DNA of 64,000 bases. It comes from Rhodococcus ruber. GTDB lineage: Bacteria; Actinomycetota; Actinomycetes; Mycobacteriales; Mycobacteriaceae. Below the pieces are notes generated by a model. That model was not told where the DNA came from and did not search any database. It saw nothing but the letters and a program-made list of their open reading frames with translations. The stretch covers positions 62,001 through 126,000 of the forward strand of contig NZ_JAPWIJ010000010.1 in NCBI RefSeq assembly GCF_027270735.1, read 5' to 3'. A program made the position numbers and the translations under genes. Shown piece by piece: positions 38,540 to 46,824 of this stretch (its first letter is position 1; every line of letters begins with the position of its first letter).

Positions 38540-38967
38540 GCACGCCCGTCGTCCTCGTCCTCATTGCCGCAGCACTGACGGTCGGCGGTCTGGGCGGTTG
38601 GATCGCCCATGCGTCTAGTCGACCGCACGACAACCCGCCGACGCCCGGTCATGTTGTGCCCCTGACGAACGGACCGGACCGCCGTCTGATCGACGCGATG
38701 ATCGGGGTTCACGATCTCGGCGACGGCGTGTCGGCCACCGATCGCATCACCGAGGAACTGAGTCAGGTCGGGATCGTTCGGCTCGACGCCGCGCCCGGCT
38801 CGACGTTCGATTCGAGTCGACACAAAGCGGTCCACAGTGTGGCCGCCGCCCTACCCGAGCAGATAGGCACAGTGGCCGGCGAGGTTCGCCCCGGCTGGGC
38901 CGGACCGGACGGCATCATCCGCTACACCGAAGTGTCCGTGTTCGCTCGACCCGCGGCGGGCCGGTAG
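38536..38967 (+). CDS. membrane-anchored GrpE-like nucleotide exchange factor
   Basis: 143 residues. An N-terminal transmembrane helix (about 4-26, VVLVLIAAALTVGGLGGWIAHA) replaces the long coiled coil of ordinary GrpE. The C-terminal 70 residues keep the GrpE beta-domain pattern: LSQVGIVRLDAAPGSTFDSSRHKAV, then GTVAGEVRPGWAG and IIRYTEVSVFA. GrpE swaps ADP for ATP on Hsp70. Lying between two dynamin genes and just before two membrane Hsp70 genes, it is probably their dedicated exchange factor. GTGA overlap upstream; the next ATG follows its TAG directly. Topology places the beta-domain either side of the membrane depending on insertion. Confidence 0.75.
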   Translation: MSTPVVLVLIAAALTVGGLGGWIAHASSRPHDNPPTPGHVVPLTNGPDRRLIDAMIGVHDLGDGVSATDRITEELSQVGIVRLDAAPGSTFDSSRHKAVHSVAAALPEQIGTVAGEVRPGWAGPDGIIRYTEVSVFARPAAGR

Positions 38968-40416
38968 ATGGTGGCACGGCAGCAGCAGCCATCAACCCCG
39001 TTGGCGGCCCGCAACATCGATATGCGCGCGGTGCTCGACCGCGGGCTTCATGCCCTCGCAGCACTGGCACCCGATCTGGTTCACGAAGCCAACCGGATCG
39101 GCGCAATTCTGTGGTCCCCACCGCGAATCGTGGTGGTGGGCCGACTCAAGGCCGGAAAGTCGACTCTGGTGAACGCCTTGATCGGTGCACCGATCGCCGA
39201 GACTGCTGCGCTGGAAGCAACGAACGTGGTGACCGTCTACGAGAACGGCGCTCCCTCTCGTGCCGACGTCGTCGGGATCGACGGTAGTCGACGGTCGGTG
39301 GTGCTCGAACACGGCCGTAGAGCCGATCTGGGTGTCCCGGCGTCGGAGGTCGGTTACGTGCACCGTTTTCTCCCGTCCGACGCACTCGCCGATGTGACAC
39401 TGATCGACACTCCCGGACTGGCGACACTCACCGTGGAGAACGAACAGGCCACCCATCGCGCCCTCATCGACGGATACGAGCAGACCCGTGCGGCCAGCGT
39501 CGACGCCGACGCCGCCATCTTCCTGTTCGACAGCACTCCCCGCGCCGACGAGATGAAGTTCTTGCGGCAGTTGGGATTCACCCCACTCAACACCCTGGGC
39601 GTGCTCTCTCGTGCCGACAGCTTCGGTGAGGGGGCGTTGGGCCGCGTAGATCCGATCGAACATGCTCGCTCGCATGCGGTTTCGCTGGCAACCACGCTCG
39701 CATCCTCGGTCGCGACAGTAATTCCGATCTCGGGTCTGCTGGCCGAGACCTCCCACACCGGACGCATCACCGAGAGCGACGCCCGCGCGCTGCACCGACT
39801 CGCACACCTGCAACCGCTCGAATTGTTCGACCTGATGGAATCCGACGATCCTGCGCCGCTCGACGCGGCCACCCGCGACCGCTTGCTCGATCTGATCGGC
39901 GAGTACGGGATGGTCGGCGGGCGCGGTCCCGCAGGTGCGGGCGCGTACTCGTTGAGCCAGTGGTTGGTCGCACGCTCGGGTGTGGACCCCTTGCGCGAGG
40001 TGCTGAATACCGCCCTGCGCGATTTCGCCACGCTGCATCGCGCCAATCGTGTTCTCAGCGAGCTGGATTCGTTGGCCTTCACCCATCCGTTCCGCGATCG
40101 AATCCGGGCCATCACCGATTCCGTTCGACGCGATCGTTCCCTGCAACCGGTGCTGCTGTTCCAGGCTTTGCGCGGCATGTTGCTCGCCGACGAATCGTCA
40201 CCGGTGGTGGGCGAGCTGATGCGGGTGCTGACCGGCCGGAACGACGCGGAACGGCTCGGCTTGCATGTGCAGGCACACCGCGCCCAGGTGGTGTCCGTTG
40301 CGACCGAGCGTATCGAGTGGGCTGCCGGCCGATCGATTTCGACAGCAACTGCCGCCGAGGATGCCGCGCTCGGTGAGCTGATACGTCTCTACACCACGAT
40401 TCGGAGCAACGCATGA
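38968..40416 (+). CDS. dynamin-like GTPase (IniC-like)
   Basis: 482 residues, close to mycobacterial IniC (493). P-loop GRLKAGKST (58-66), switch I ALEATNVVT, G3 LIDTPGLATL, G4-type SRADS, then a helical region without an obvious membrane-inserting hydrophobic loop, unlike the IniA-like partner. In mycobacteria iniA and iniC are adjacent and co-induced by isoniazid and ethambutol; here a GrpE-like gene separates them. Its ATG follows the previous TAG immediately and its stop overlaps the next ATG (ATGA), so translation is coupled throughout. Confidence 0.87.
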   Translation: MVARQQQPSTPLAARNIDMRAVLDRGLHALAALAPDLVHEANRIGAILWSPPRIVVVGRLKAGKSTLVNALIGAPIAETAALEATNVVTVYENGAPSRADVVGIDGSRRSVVLEHGRRADLGVPASEVGYVHRFLPSDALADVTLIDTPGLATLTVENEQATHRALIDGYEQTRAASVDADAAIFLFDSTPRADEMKFLRQLGFTPLNTLGVLSRADSFGEGALGRVDPIEHARSHAVSLATTLASSVATVIPISGLLAETSHTGRITESDARALHRLAHLQPLELFDLMESDDPAPLDAATRDRLLDLIGEYGMVGGRGPAGAGAYSLSQWLVARSGVDPLREVLNTALRDFATLHRANRVLSELDSLAFTHPFRDRIRAITDSVRRDRSLQPVLLFQALRGMLLADESSPVVGELMRVLTGRNDAERLGLHVQAHRAQVVSVATERIEWAAGRSISTATAAEDAALGELIRLYTTIRSNA

Positions 40417-42071
40417 ATCACCCCATTCACACCGACCAGGCGCTCGGGTGGACCCTTGCCATCGACTTCGGAACCTCGAATACCGCTGCTGCGCAACCGT
40501 CGAGCAGGCGCTCGGGTGTCGAGGCACTGGCTTTGACGCATCAGGGCAACCTGATGTCCTCCGCCGTGTTCGTGGAATCTCCCGAGCGTATCGACGTCGC
40601 GGACGTGGCTCTCAACAGGGCGCAGACCGATCCGGCGTCGTTCGTCGCCTCCCCGAAGCGACTGGTTGCGCACGGCACCGTGCGGCTGCGCGGCATCGAC
40701 CTGCCGGTGTCCGTACCCATTGCGGCAGTGCTGCATTCGGTAGTCGAGCGCGCCTCGGCCGTACATCGCGGCCAACGCCCCGACTCACTGATTCTCACTC
40801 ACCCCGAAGCGTGGTCCCCGCGCGAGGTGGGCGTTCTCGCCGACGCTGCGAACCGGATCGGCTACGGCCCCGATCGAGTGAGAACCCTCTCCGAACCGCG
40901 CGCGGCAGCCCACTTCTACAGCCGCAGTGATCGACCCACGCCAGGGATGTCCATCGCAGTGTTCGACTTCGGCGGCGGAACGGTCGACACGGCAGTGCTG
41001 TCGGCCACGGCTCAGGGCACCTTCGACGTGGTGGCTGCGCGTGGCGACAACGGGCTCGGCGGAAAGGATCTCGACGCTGCAATCCGCCGCTGGGTCGATC
41101 GAAGACTCGACGAGGAGGATCCGGAACTTCTTCGGTTCCTCCAGACGGAGGCGCCGCTGCACACGGTGCGCAGCCTCGACGATTCCATCCGGCGGGCAAA
41201 GGAATTGCTATCGTCCACCGAGTCGGCCACCATCGCCGTCGGCGACAGTCGAACCGATCGCCGATGCATTCTCACCCTCACCCGCGCCGAGTTCGAGGAC
41301 CTGATCGCCCCCGAGATGGAGCGCGCGGTCGCGCTCACCCGCGCGACCTTGGCCGACGCCGAACAGGTGCTCGGCACCCCCGTCGAAGCGCTGTATCTGA
41401 CCGGCGGATCGTCCCGGATCCCGGCAATCCACCGCGCCCTCGGATCGCTCGGACGCCCGATCGCCACTCTCGACGACCCGAAGACCGTCGTCGCGCAAGG
41501 TGCGTTGATCGCCTTCGGCGACAGCCTCGGCACGGTCCGGCCCATGACCTCGCCCGAGCAGGCGGCCCGATCCGTATCACCCGCGCCCATCCGCAGGTCG
41601 CGTGCCCGCCGACTTGCGGCGGCAGGAGTCACAGCAGCTGTTGCCGCGGTGGTGGTCATCGCGGCCGTCGTCCTCGCTCCGTGGGGGCAGGACCGTCCTT
41701 CGGCTCCGTCGACCATCGCCGGCAGCCCGGACGACGTCACCGCCGTGCAGAACATCACGGACGAGTACCTGCACGTTCTCGCGACGAGCGACTTCGCAAC
41801 GAAGAATTCGTACTGGTGCGCCGCGAACCGAGAGAAGAAGGCCAGCGAGACACCGACACCGACACCGTCCGCGCTGCCGACCGGTCTCGACTTCACCGCG
41901 GCAGAGGTCATCGGCACGGCCGTGTACGGAGACCAGGCCACGACCCGAATCAGGGTGCGCGCCACAGTGAACGGAGAGCCGAGTCCGCAGGATGGGGACG
42001 GGTCCATCATCGCGTTCGATTTCGGTCGGGAGGACGGTCAGTGGAAGATCTGCAGGCAGACATTCCAATGA
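40413..42071 (+). CDS. membrane Hsp70-type ATPase with ectodomain, paralogue 1
   Basis: 552 residues. Residues 12-375 are an intact Hsp70 nucleotide-binding domain: phosphate 1 IDFGTSNTAAA, phosphate 2 FDFGGGTVDTAVL, connect region and adenosine loop ALYLTGGSSRIPAI. There is no peptide-binding domain. Instead a transmembrane helix (about 402-425) leads to a 127-residue extracytoplasmic domain (NITDEYLHVLATSDF ... WCAANREK ... WKICRQ), shared with the single-pass protein at 34633. The design suggests coupling outside sensing to an ATPase inside. Coupled to the upstream dynamin gene by ATGA. Confidence 0.87.
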   Translation: MNHPIHTDQALGWTLAIDFGTSNTAAAQPSSRRSGVEALALTHQGNLMSSAVFVESPERIDVADVALNRAQTDPASFVASPKRLVAHGTVRLRGIDLPVSVPIAAVLHSVVERASAVHRGQRPDSLILTHPEAWSPREVGVLADAANRIGYGPDRVRTLSEPRAAAHFYSRSDRPTPGMSIAVFDFGGGTVDTAVLSATAQGTFDVVAARGDNGLGGKDLDAAIRRWVDRRLDEEDPELLRFLQTEAPLHTVRSLDDSIRRAKELLSSTESATIAVGDSRTDRRCILTLTRAEFEDLIAPEMERAVALTRATLADAEQVLGTPVEALYLTGGSSRIPAIHRALGSLGRPIATLDDPKTVVAQGALIAFGDSLGTVRPMTSPEQAARSVSPAPIRRSRARRLAAAGVTAAVAAVVVIAAVVLAPWGQDRPSAPSTIAGSPDDVTAVQNITDEYLHVLATSDFATKNSYWCAANREKKASETPTPTPSALPTGLDFTAAEVIGTAVYGDQATTRIRVRATVNGEPSPQDGDGSIIAFDFGREDGQWKICRQTFQ

Positions 42072-42123
42072 CTCGACCGACGAATCTTCCCCCAGGCCCG
42101 AACAGGACGAGGTAGCCAGAACA

Positions 42124-43878
42124 ATGACCGGTTGGATGCTGAGCATCGACTTCGGTACGTCGAACACGGCGGCAGCACACACGAATTCCGGATCGGACTC
42201 CGTGGAGGTAGTGGCCCTGACACATCAGGGCAACCTGATGCCTTCGGCGGTGTTCGTGGAATCACCGCACTCCATCGAGGTGGGTGATGTCGCGATCAAT
42301 CGCGCCGAGACCAACCCCGGCGCATTCGTCGCTTCTCCCAAGCGAGTGATCGGTCAGGAAGTGCTGACCGTCAACGGATACGACATTCCGTCGGCAGTGC
42401 CGGCCGCTGCGGTGCTGCACACCGTTATCGGCGCGGCGACCTCGATGCACCGAGGATCGCCGCCGGATCATCTGGTACTGACGCATCCTGAGGGTTGGTC
42501 GCCGCGCGAGATCGATATTCTGCTCGATGCCGCGGCCCGCGTCGGATTTCGTGGGACTCGCGTGAGCCTGGTGTCGGAGCCGAGGGCGGCGGCGCACTAC
42601 TACTCACGCTCGGGTGCCATGGCACCCGGCACCCGAATTGCCGTGTTCGACTTCGGCGGTGGAACGTTGGACGTGGCCGTTCTCTCGGCAACCGACGGCT
42701 CCTTCCAGGTGATCGCGGCCCGCGGGGACAACACACTCGGCGGAAAGTCGTTGGACGCCAAGCTCCGTCGCTGGGTCGACGATCAGCTGCTCGACCGTAA
42801 CCCCGAACTACTCGAGTTCATTCGACGATCCGCCCCGATGCACGTCACCCGCAGCCTCGAGGACTCCATCCGGCGCGCCAAGGAGCTGCTGTCGTCGACG
42901 CCGTCGGCTTCGGTCACGGTGACGGGCAATGGACAACAGGAGACGCTCTACATCACGCGCGACGAGTTCGACGAGCTCATCGCCGAGGACGTCGAGCGCG
43001 GCGTCCAGCTGACCAGGCAGGCGCTGGCCGACGCCGGAACCAGTACGCAGCTGTCGGCGCTGTATCTCACGGGCGGATCGTCACGAGTTCCGCAGATTCA
43101 CGAGCGTCTCGCCGCCCTGGGGCCCATCGCTACCCTGGACGACCCGAAAACGGTTGTCGCACAGGGAGCATTGATCGCCGCTGCGCACCGGCCGCACGAG
43201 ACACCGCCTGCGGCCGCCCGCCCGACTATCGCCCAGTCCCCCGCTACACAGCCACGGCCGGCGGTCAGCACGCCTCCGGTCGTCCGTTCTGCCAGGAAGC
43301 CGAACATCCGCACGATGGTGACCGCAACCGTGGGCGCGGTTGTGGTCGTCGGTGCCATCGTTGCCGGGTATCTGGTGTTGGGCCCGGACAGCGAGGACTC
43401 GTCCACGGCAGCCGGAAGCACCGGTGTCACAACGACCGCAGCCGCACCGTTCGCCTCGGATGTCGACAGCATTCGTGCAGCATTACCCAGCGCACTCGAT
43501 GACGCAGTGAAAAATTGCGAGAACTCCGACTTCACCGACACCGGCGGATTGGTAGCACGGTGCACGCTGAATTCGCCGAACCCTCTGGACCGGTACTTCA
43601 CCGATACCTACGGATCCACCCACGACTTCACCGCCTTCGTCGACGCCAAGCAGGTCAAGCGAAATCTCGCCGGGGTGAGGGACTACCCGCTCGCACCCGG
43701 CGACATCGTGATCGACGGTGCGGCTCCCAATTCCAAGATCGTCTACGGCACCGGCTACAGCTTGACCACCAGTACAGCCGAATACTTCGACCCCGGCACG
43801 GGGCTCTCCGCCGAGTTCACTCTGCTGGCCACGAACGACGAGGCGTTGGAATTTCTCCGCACCGTCGGTCTGCTCTGA
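42124..43878 (+). CDS. membrane Hsp70-type ATPase with ectodomain, paralogue 2
   Basis: 584 residues from ATG 42124, 52 bp after paralogue 1. The ATPase domain is closely related to paralogue 1 (IDFGTSNTAAA, FDFGGGTLDVAVL, ALYLTGGSSRVPQI, the same LTHQGNLMxSAVFVESP block), so the pair arose by tandem duplication. The transmembrane helix (about 396-418) is followed by a different 160-residue ectodomain with a Cys pair (NCENSD, ARCTLN) and FTAFVDAKQVKRNL. Two ectodomains on one ATPase type suggest distinct inputs. No peptide-binding domain. Last gene of the operon. Confidence 0.87.
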   Translation: MTGWMLSIDFGTSNTAAAHTNSGSDSVEVVALTHQGNLMPSAVFVESPHSIEVGDVAINRAETNPGAFVASPKRVIGQEVLTVNGYDIPSAVPAAAVLHTVIGAATSMHRGSPPDHLVLTHPEGWSPREIDILLDAAARVGFRGTRVSLVSEPRAAAHYYSRSGAMAPGTRIAVFDFGGGTLDVAVLSATDGSFQVIAARGDNTLGGKSLDAKLRRWVDDQLLDRNPELLEFIRRSAPMHVTRSLEDSIRRAKELLSSTPSASVTVTGNGQQETLYITRDEFDELIAEDVERGVQLTRQALADAGTSTQLSALYLTGGSSRVPQIHERLAALGPIATLDDPKTVVAQGALIAAAHRPHETPPAAARPTIAQSPATQPRPAVSTPPVVRSARKPNIRTMVTATVGAVVVVGAIVAGYLVLGPDSEDSSTAAGSTGVTTTAAAPFASDVDSIRAALPSALDDAVKNCENSDFTDTGGLVARCTLNSPNPLDRYFTDTYGSTHDFTAFVDAKQVKRNLAGVRDYPLAPGDIVIDGAAPNSKIVYGTGYSLTTSTAEYFDPGTGLSAEFTLLATNDEALEFLRTVGLL

Positions 43879-43911
43879 ATTCGGCGACTTCCCAATTCTT
43901 TTCACGCGCCG

Positions 43912-43938
43912 GGAACATCCGACAACGTCGGTGCATCT
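43912..43938 (+). promoter_or_regulatory. ECF-type promoter of the repeat-protein/peptidase unit
   Basis: GGAAC (43912-43916, within GGGAAC), 17-nt spacer, CATCT (43934-43938), 41 bp before ATG 43980. Confidence 0.65.
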
Positions 43939-43979
43939 CATTACCGATTGCCCAACCGACCTCAGCAAAGGATGACGAG

Positions 43980-44663
43980 ATGCCTCCTCAGGACCCCACT
44001 TCCACCGACACCACCGCCGACGAGGCCTCGGCACCGACGTCGGGCAACCCTCAGGTGACCGGTAACCCCGACGACGCGAAGTTCGTCGAACCCGGATCGT
44101 CCCCCGAAGACGCAGCGGCCCCCGAAGACATTGCGGCCCCGAAGGACACGGCGGCTCCTGCCGCACCGGAGACCCCCGCACCGAACGCGCCGACGGAGAG
44201 CGCCGATCCCTACGTCTCGCATCGCGATCTCGACGGCGACGGCGTCGTCGACACCACGCAGATCGACCTGGACGGCAACGGAACCGTCGATCAGATCTTG
44301 CACGACTACGACGGAGACGGAGTGGCGGACGTCGTCGAGACGTCGAGTGCAGGCGACGGTCGCTTCGACATCGTCGATACCGACCTCGACGGTGACGGTG
44401 TCACCGACGAGACCCGCATGGACACCGACGGCGACGGCAAAGCCGACACGGCCATCTTCGATCTGGACGGCGACGGCACGGCGGACGAGGTGGATCTCGA
44501 CACCGACGGGGACGGCGTGATCGACACCGTCCTGCTCGACACCAACGGCGACGGCACACTCGACTACCTCGGAGTCGACACCGACGGCGACGGATACGCG
44601 GACGAGGTCTACATCGACACCGATCAGTCCGGCGATTTCAACCCCACGCCCGACCTGGCCTGA
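43980..44663 (+). CDS. acidic DxDGDGxxD repeat protein, probable calcium binder
   Basis: 227 residues. The first 75 are Pro/Ala/Asp-rich and disordered. The rest is about eleven units of roughly 13 residues built on D-x-D-G-D-G-x-x-D (DLDGDGVVD, DTDGDGKAD, DTNGDGTLD), the loop used by EF-hand, dockerin and thrombospondin type-3 repeats to bind calcium. No EF-hand helices are visible, so a beta-helical or thrombospondin-like array is likelier. No signal peptide is seen, yet such repeats normally work where calcium is high, outside the cell; the export route is unknown. Own ECF-type promoter. Confidence 0.75.
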   Translation: MPPQDPTSTDTTADEASAPTSGNPQVTGNPDDAKFVEPGSSPEDAAAPEDIAAPKDTAAPAAPETPAPNAPTESADPYVSHRDLDGDGVVDTTQIDLDGNGTVDQILHDYDGDGVADVVETSSAGDGRFDIVDTDLDGDGVTDETRMDTDGDGKADTAIFDLDGDGTADEVDLDTDGDGVIDTVLLDTNGDGTLDYLGVDTDGDGYADEVYIDTDQSGDFNPTPDLA

Positions 44664-44702
44664 TCCCGCGTTCATTCCTGATCCCAGACGAAAGAGACCG
44701 AG

Positions 44703-45737
44703 ATGAACGAGCACTTCGATTTCACCGACACCTCCGCGGACCACGACGCGGCATCGGGCACGTACACGGACACGGACACCGACGACTACTCGGACGGCGT
44801 CGACCATTCCCTGGGCGACACCCTGGCAGCACCGTCGATGCCCACGATGCCCTCCATGGACTACGTCGATTCTCCGAGTGCGGTGTCGGCACCGGCCATG
44901 CCCGACATGCCGTCGATGACCCCGGATTCCGCGCCGGGAGTCCCCGACCCTTCGGTACCGGACCTGAGCGATCCACCGGCCGAATCACCCGCGCCTGCAG
45001 TGGTTCCCGAGCCCGAGACCGATCCTGAGCCGGCACTCGTGCCCGAGCCGGCCGACGTCCCGCCTCCTACCCCCGAGCCCGCGGACGTTCCGCTGCCGGC
45101 GGACGGCGCTCCGGTGCCCGAGGACGGCTCCTACGGCACCCCGACGGCATGGACGGCAGATTGGTTCTTCCAGGAGGTCGACGGCTATTGCGGGCCGTCG
45201 TCCATCGCTCAAGTGGTGTCCGAGTACACCGGACTGAACATCACCGACCCCCAACAGTTGGTCGATCGAGCCCTCGAGCTCGGCCTGTTTCCCAACAACG
45301 ATCCGTCCATGGGTATGACGTCCGCCGACATGGAGATCCTGATGGAAGACCAAGGAGTTCCGTGTCATCTGGAGAGCAGTTCGATGCAGGATCTCGAGGC
45401 GAAGCTGTCCGAAGGGTACGGCGTCATCGCCATGGTCGACTCGGGTGAAATCTGGTACCCCGGTACCGAGACCTACGAGGACGACACTCCCGATCACGCA
45501 CTGGTCGTCGCCGGCATCGACGAGGATCGCGGCGTGGTGATCTTGTCCGATCCTGGCAATCCGGACGGCAACCAGTTCGAGATATCCATCGACGAGTTCG
45601 ACAATGCCTGGGCAGACTCCGATCACGAGATGCTGGTGGCAGACAACACCGATCCGGATCTCGCCGACACCACCTCCGTCGATCCCGGCCTCGCCGCGCT
45701 GGCCCCCAAGCTGTGGGCCCTCATCCCGCTGACCTGA
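44703..45737 (+). CDS. C39-like cysteine peptidase domain protein
   Basis: 344 residues. An acidic Pro/Met-rich disordered N-terminus (1-150; PSMPTMPSMD, PEPADVP repeats) precedes a papain-like C39-type domain: nucleophile Cys 163 in GYCGPSSIAQV, His 265 in PDHALVVAGID, Asp 283 in LSDPGNPDG. Domains of this kind cleave leader peptides or act as isopeptidases. No signal peptide. It starts 39 bp after the repeat-protein gene and probably shares its promoter, so that repeat protein is a possible substrate (inference). The catalytic triad looks intact. Confidence 0.75.
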   Translation: MNEHFDFTDTSADHDAASGTYTDTDTDDYSDGVDHSLGDTLAAPSMPTMPSMDYVDSPSAVSAPAMPDMPSMTPDSAPGVPDPSVPDLSDPPAESPAPAVVPEPETDPEPALVPEPADVPPPTPEPADVPLPADGAPVPEDGSYGTPTAWTADWFFQEVDGYCGPSSIAQVVSEYTGLNITDPQQLVDRALELGLFPNNDPSMGMTSADMEILMEDQGVPCHLESSSMQDLEAKLSEGYGVIAMVDSGEIWYPGTETYEDDTPDHALVVAGIDEDRGVVILSDPGNPDGNQFEISIDEFDNAWADSDHEMLVADNTDPDLADTTSVDPGLAALAPKLWALIPLT

Positions 45738-45784
45738 TTGTCTGAATATGAGTGCATACTCGTGAGGGACGAGAGGATTGTGAA

Positions 45785-46186
45785 GTGAGCAGCGACGGCG
45801 ACAGCGTCTTCGACATTCTCGGCCTCGACCGATCGGTCGTCGTACCGGCACCACCTGCCGATGTCTGGTCGGCAGCGCTTGCCCACGCGCTCGATCCCGA
45901 CTCTCCCCCCGTAGACGACGTGGTGGTCCCGATCATGGACGACACGGATGTCGTGTTCGATGCGCAGGACGTGCTGCTACCCGACCCGGACGACGACACC
46001 GATTCCGACACCGCCGGGGGCTACGATCCTTCCCACGACGGTCTGCCGGATCACGGATCGTCGCACCTGGACGGCAATGATCATCACCCCGACGAGCACG
46101 ATCATCACAGCCACGAGCACGATGACGGCGGGCACTGGGGTACGGACGACATCGATTTGGGCGACGGATCCGCCTTCGGACCGTAG
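45785..46186 (+). CDS. small acidic His-rich protein
   Basis: 133 residues from GTG 45785, with GAGAGG about 8 nt upstream. Residues 1-60 may form a short folded part (SVFDILGLDRSVVVPAPPADVWSAALAHAL). The rest is Asp-rich and ends in a His/Asp cluster (NDHHPDEHDHHSHEHDDGGHW) suited to binding zinc, nickel or similar ions. No signal peptide or membrane helix. It follows the peptidase gene by 47 bp and precedes the sigma factor gene. No family is recognised. Confidence 0.6.
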   Translation: MSSDGDSVFDILGLDRSVVVPAPPADVWSAALAHALDPDSPPVDDVVVPIMDDTDVVFDAQDVLLPDPDDDTDSDTAGGYDPSHDGLPDHGSSHLDGNDHHPDEHDHHSHEHDDGGHWGTDDIDLGDGSAFGP

Positions 46187-46253
46187 TCGAACGACTCCAT
46201 CCGCCTCAGGGGGCGGCGAGACGATGCCTCCGCTGAGCGATATCATTACCTCG

Positions 46254-46278
46254 GGAACAGAAACAGACCGACTAGTCC
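46254..46278 (+). promoter_or_regulatory. weak ECF-type promoter candidate of the sigma gene
   Basis: GGAAC (46254-46258, within GGGAAC) lies 38 bp before ATG 46297. The downstream box is weaker: AGTCC at 46274-46278 with a 15-nt spacer, not 17. It suggests possible autoregulation but is not as convincing as the five elements elsewhere in the block. Confidence 0.35.
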
Positions 46279-46296
46279 TGTGTTGGGGGAGCATGT

Positions 46297-46824
46297 ATGA
46301 ACGACGGTGCTTTGTTGGCCTTGTGCCGGGAGGGCGACAGTGCTGCGTTCGGCGAGCTGGTCGGTCGACATCGCACTCACGCCTGGGCAGTCTGCCTGCA
46401 GATCACCGGAAATCGACACGACGCCGAGGACGCCCTACAGGACACTCTCACCTCGGCCTGGCAGAATCTGCACCGCTTCCGCGGTGACGCCAAGTTCAGC
46501 ACGTGGCTGCACCGCATCGCTGCCAACGCATCGCTCTCGTTGATCCGTCGACGCAAGGAAGTCCTCGATTACTCGCCGGAGGGTATCGACCTGCCGGACT
46601 TGTCTTCGCCCACGGCCGATCGGGTGGCAGACGTCGACGCAGTTCGATCGGCCCTGGCTCAGCTCCCGGAGGATTTCCGCGAGGCAATTGTGCTTCGGGA
46701 ATTCGCCGATCTGTCGTATTCGGAGATCGCCGCCCACCAGCGGGTCGGGATTCAGACGGTCAAAAGCCGGATCAGCAGGGGCCGAGCGCAGTTGGTTGCG
46801 CTGCTCACGCCGGCGGTGGGCTGA
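46297..46824 (+). CDS. ECF RNA polymerase sigma factor
   Basis: 175 residues. Region 2: AFGELVGRHRTHAWAVCLQITGNRHDAEDALQDTLTSAWQNLHRFRGDAKFSTWLHRIAANASL. Region 4: ALAQLPEDFREAIVLREFADLSYSEIAAHQRVGIQTVKSRISRGRAQL. It has no extra C-terminal domain. GGGGA 7 nt before ATG 46297. No anti-sigma gene lies beside it. It is the only ECF factor in the accessory block and is the natural candidate to read the GGAAC-N17-C(A/G)TC promoters found there. It overlaps tsaE tail to tail by 20 bp. Confidence 0.9.
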   Translation: MNDGALLALCREGDSAAFGELVGRHRTHAWAVCLQITGNRHDAEDALQDTLTSAWQNLHRFRGDAKFSTWLHRIAANASLSLIRRRKEVLDYSPEGIDLPDLSSPTADRVADVDAVRSALAQLPEDFREAIVLREFADLSYSEIAAHQRVGIQTVKSRISRGRAQLVALLTPAVG

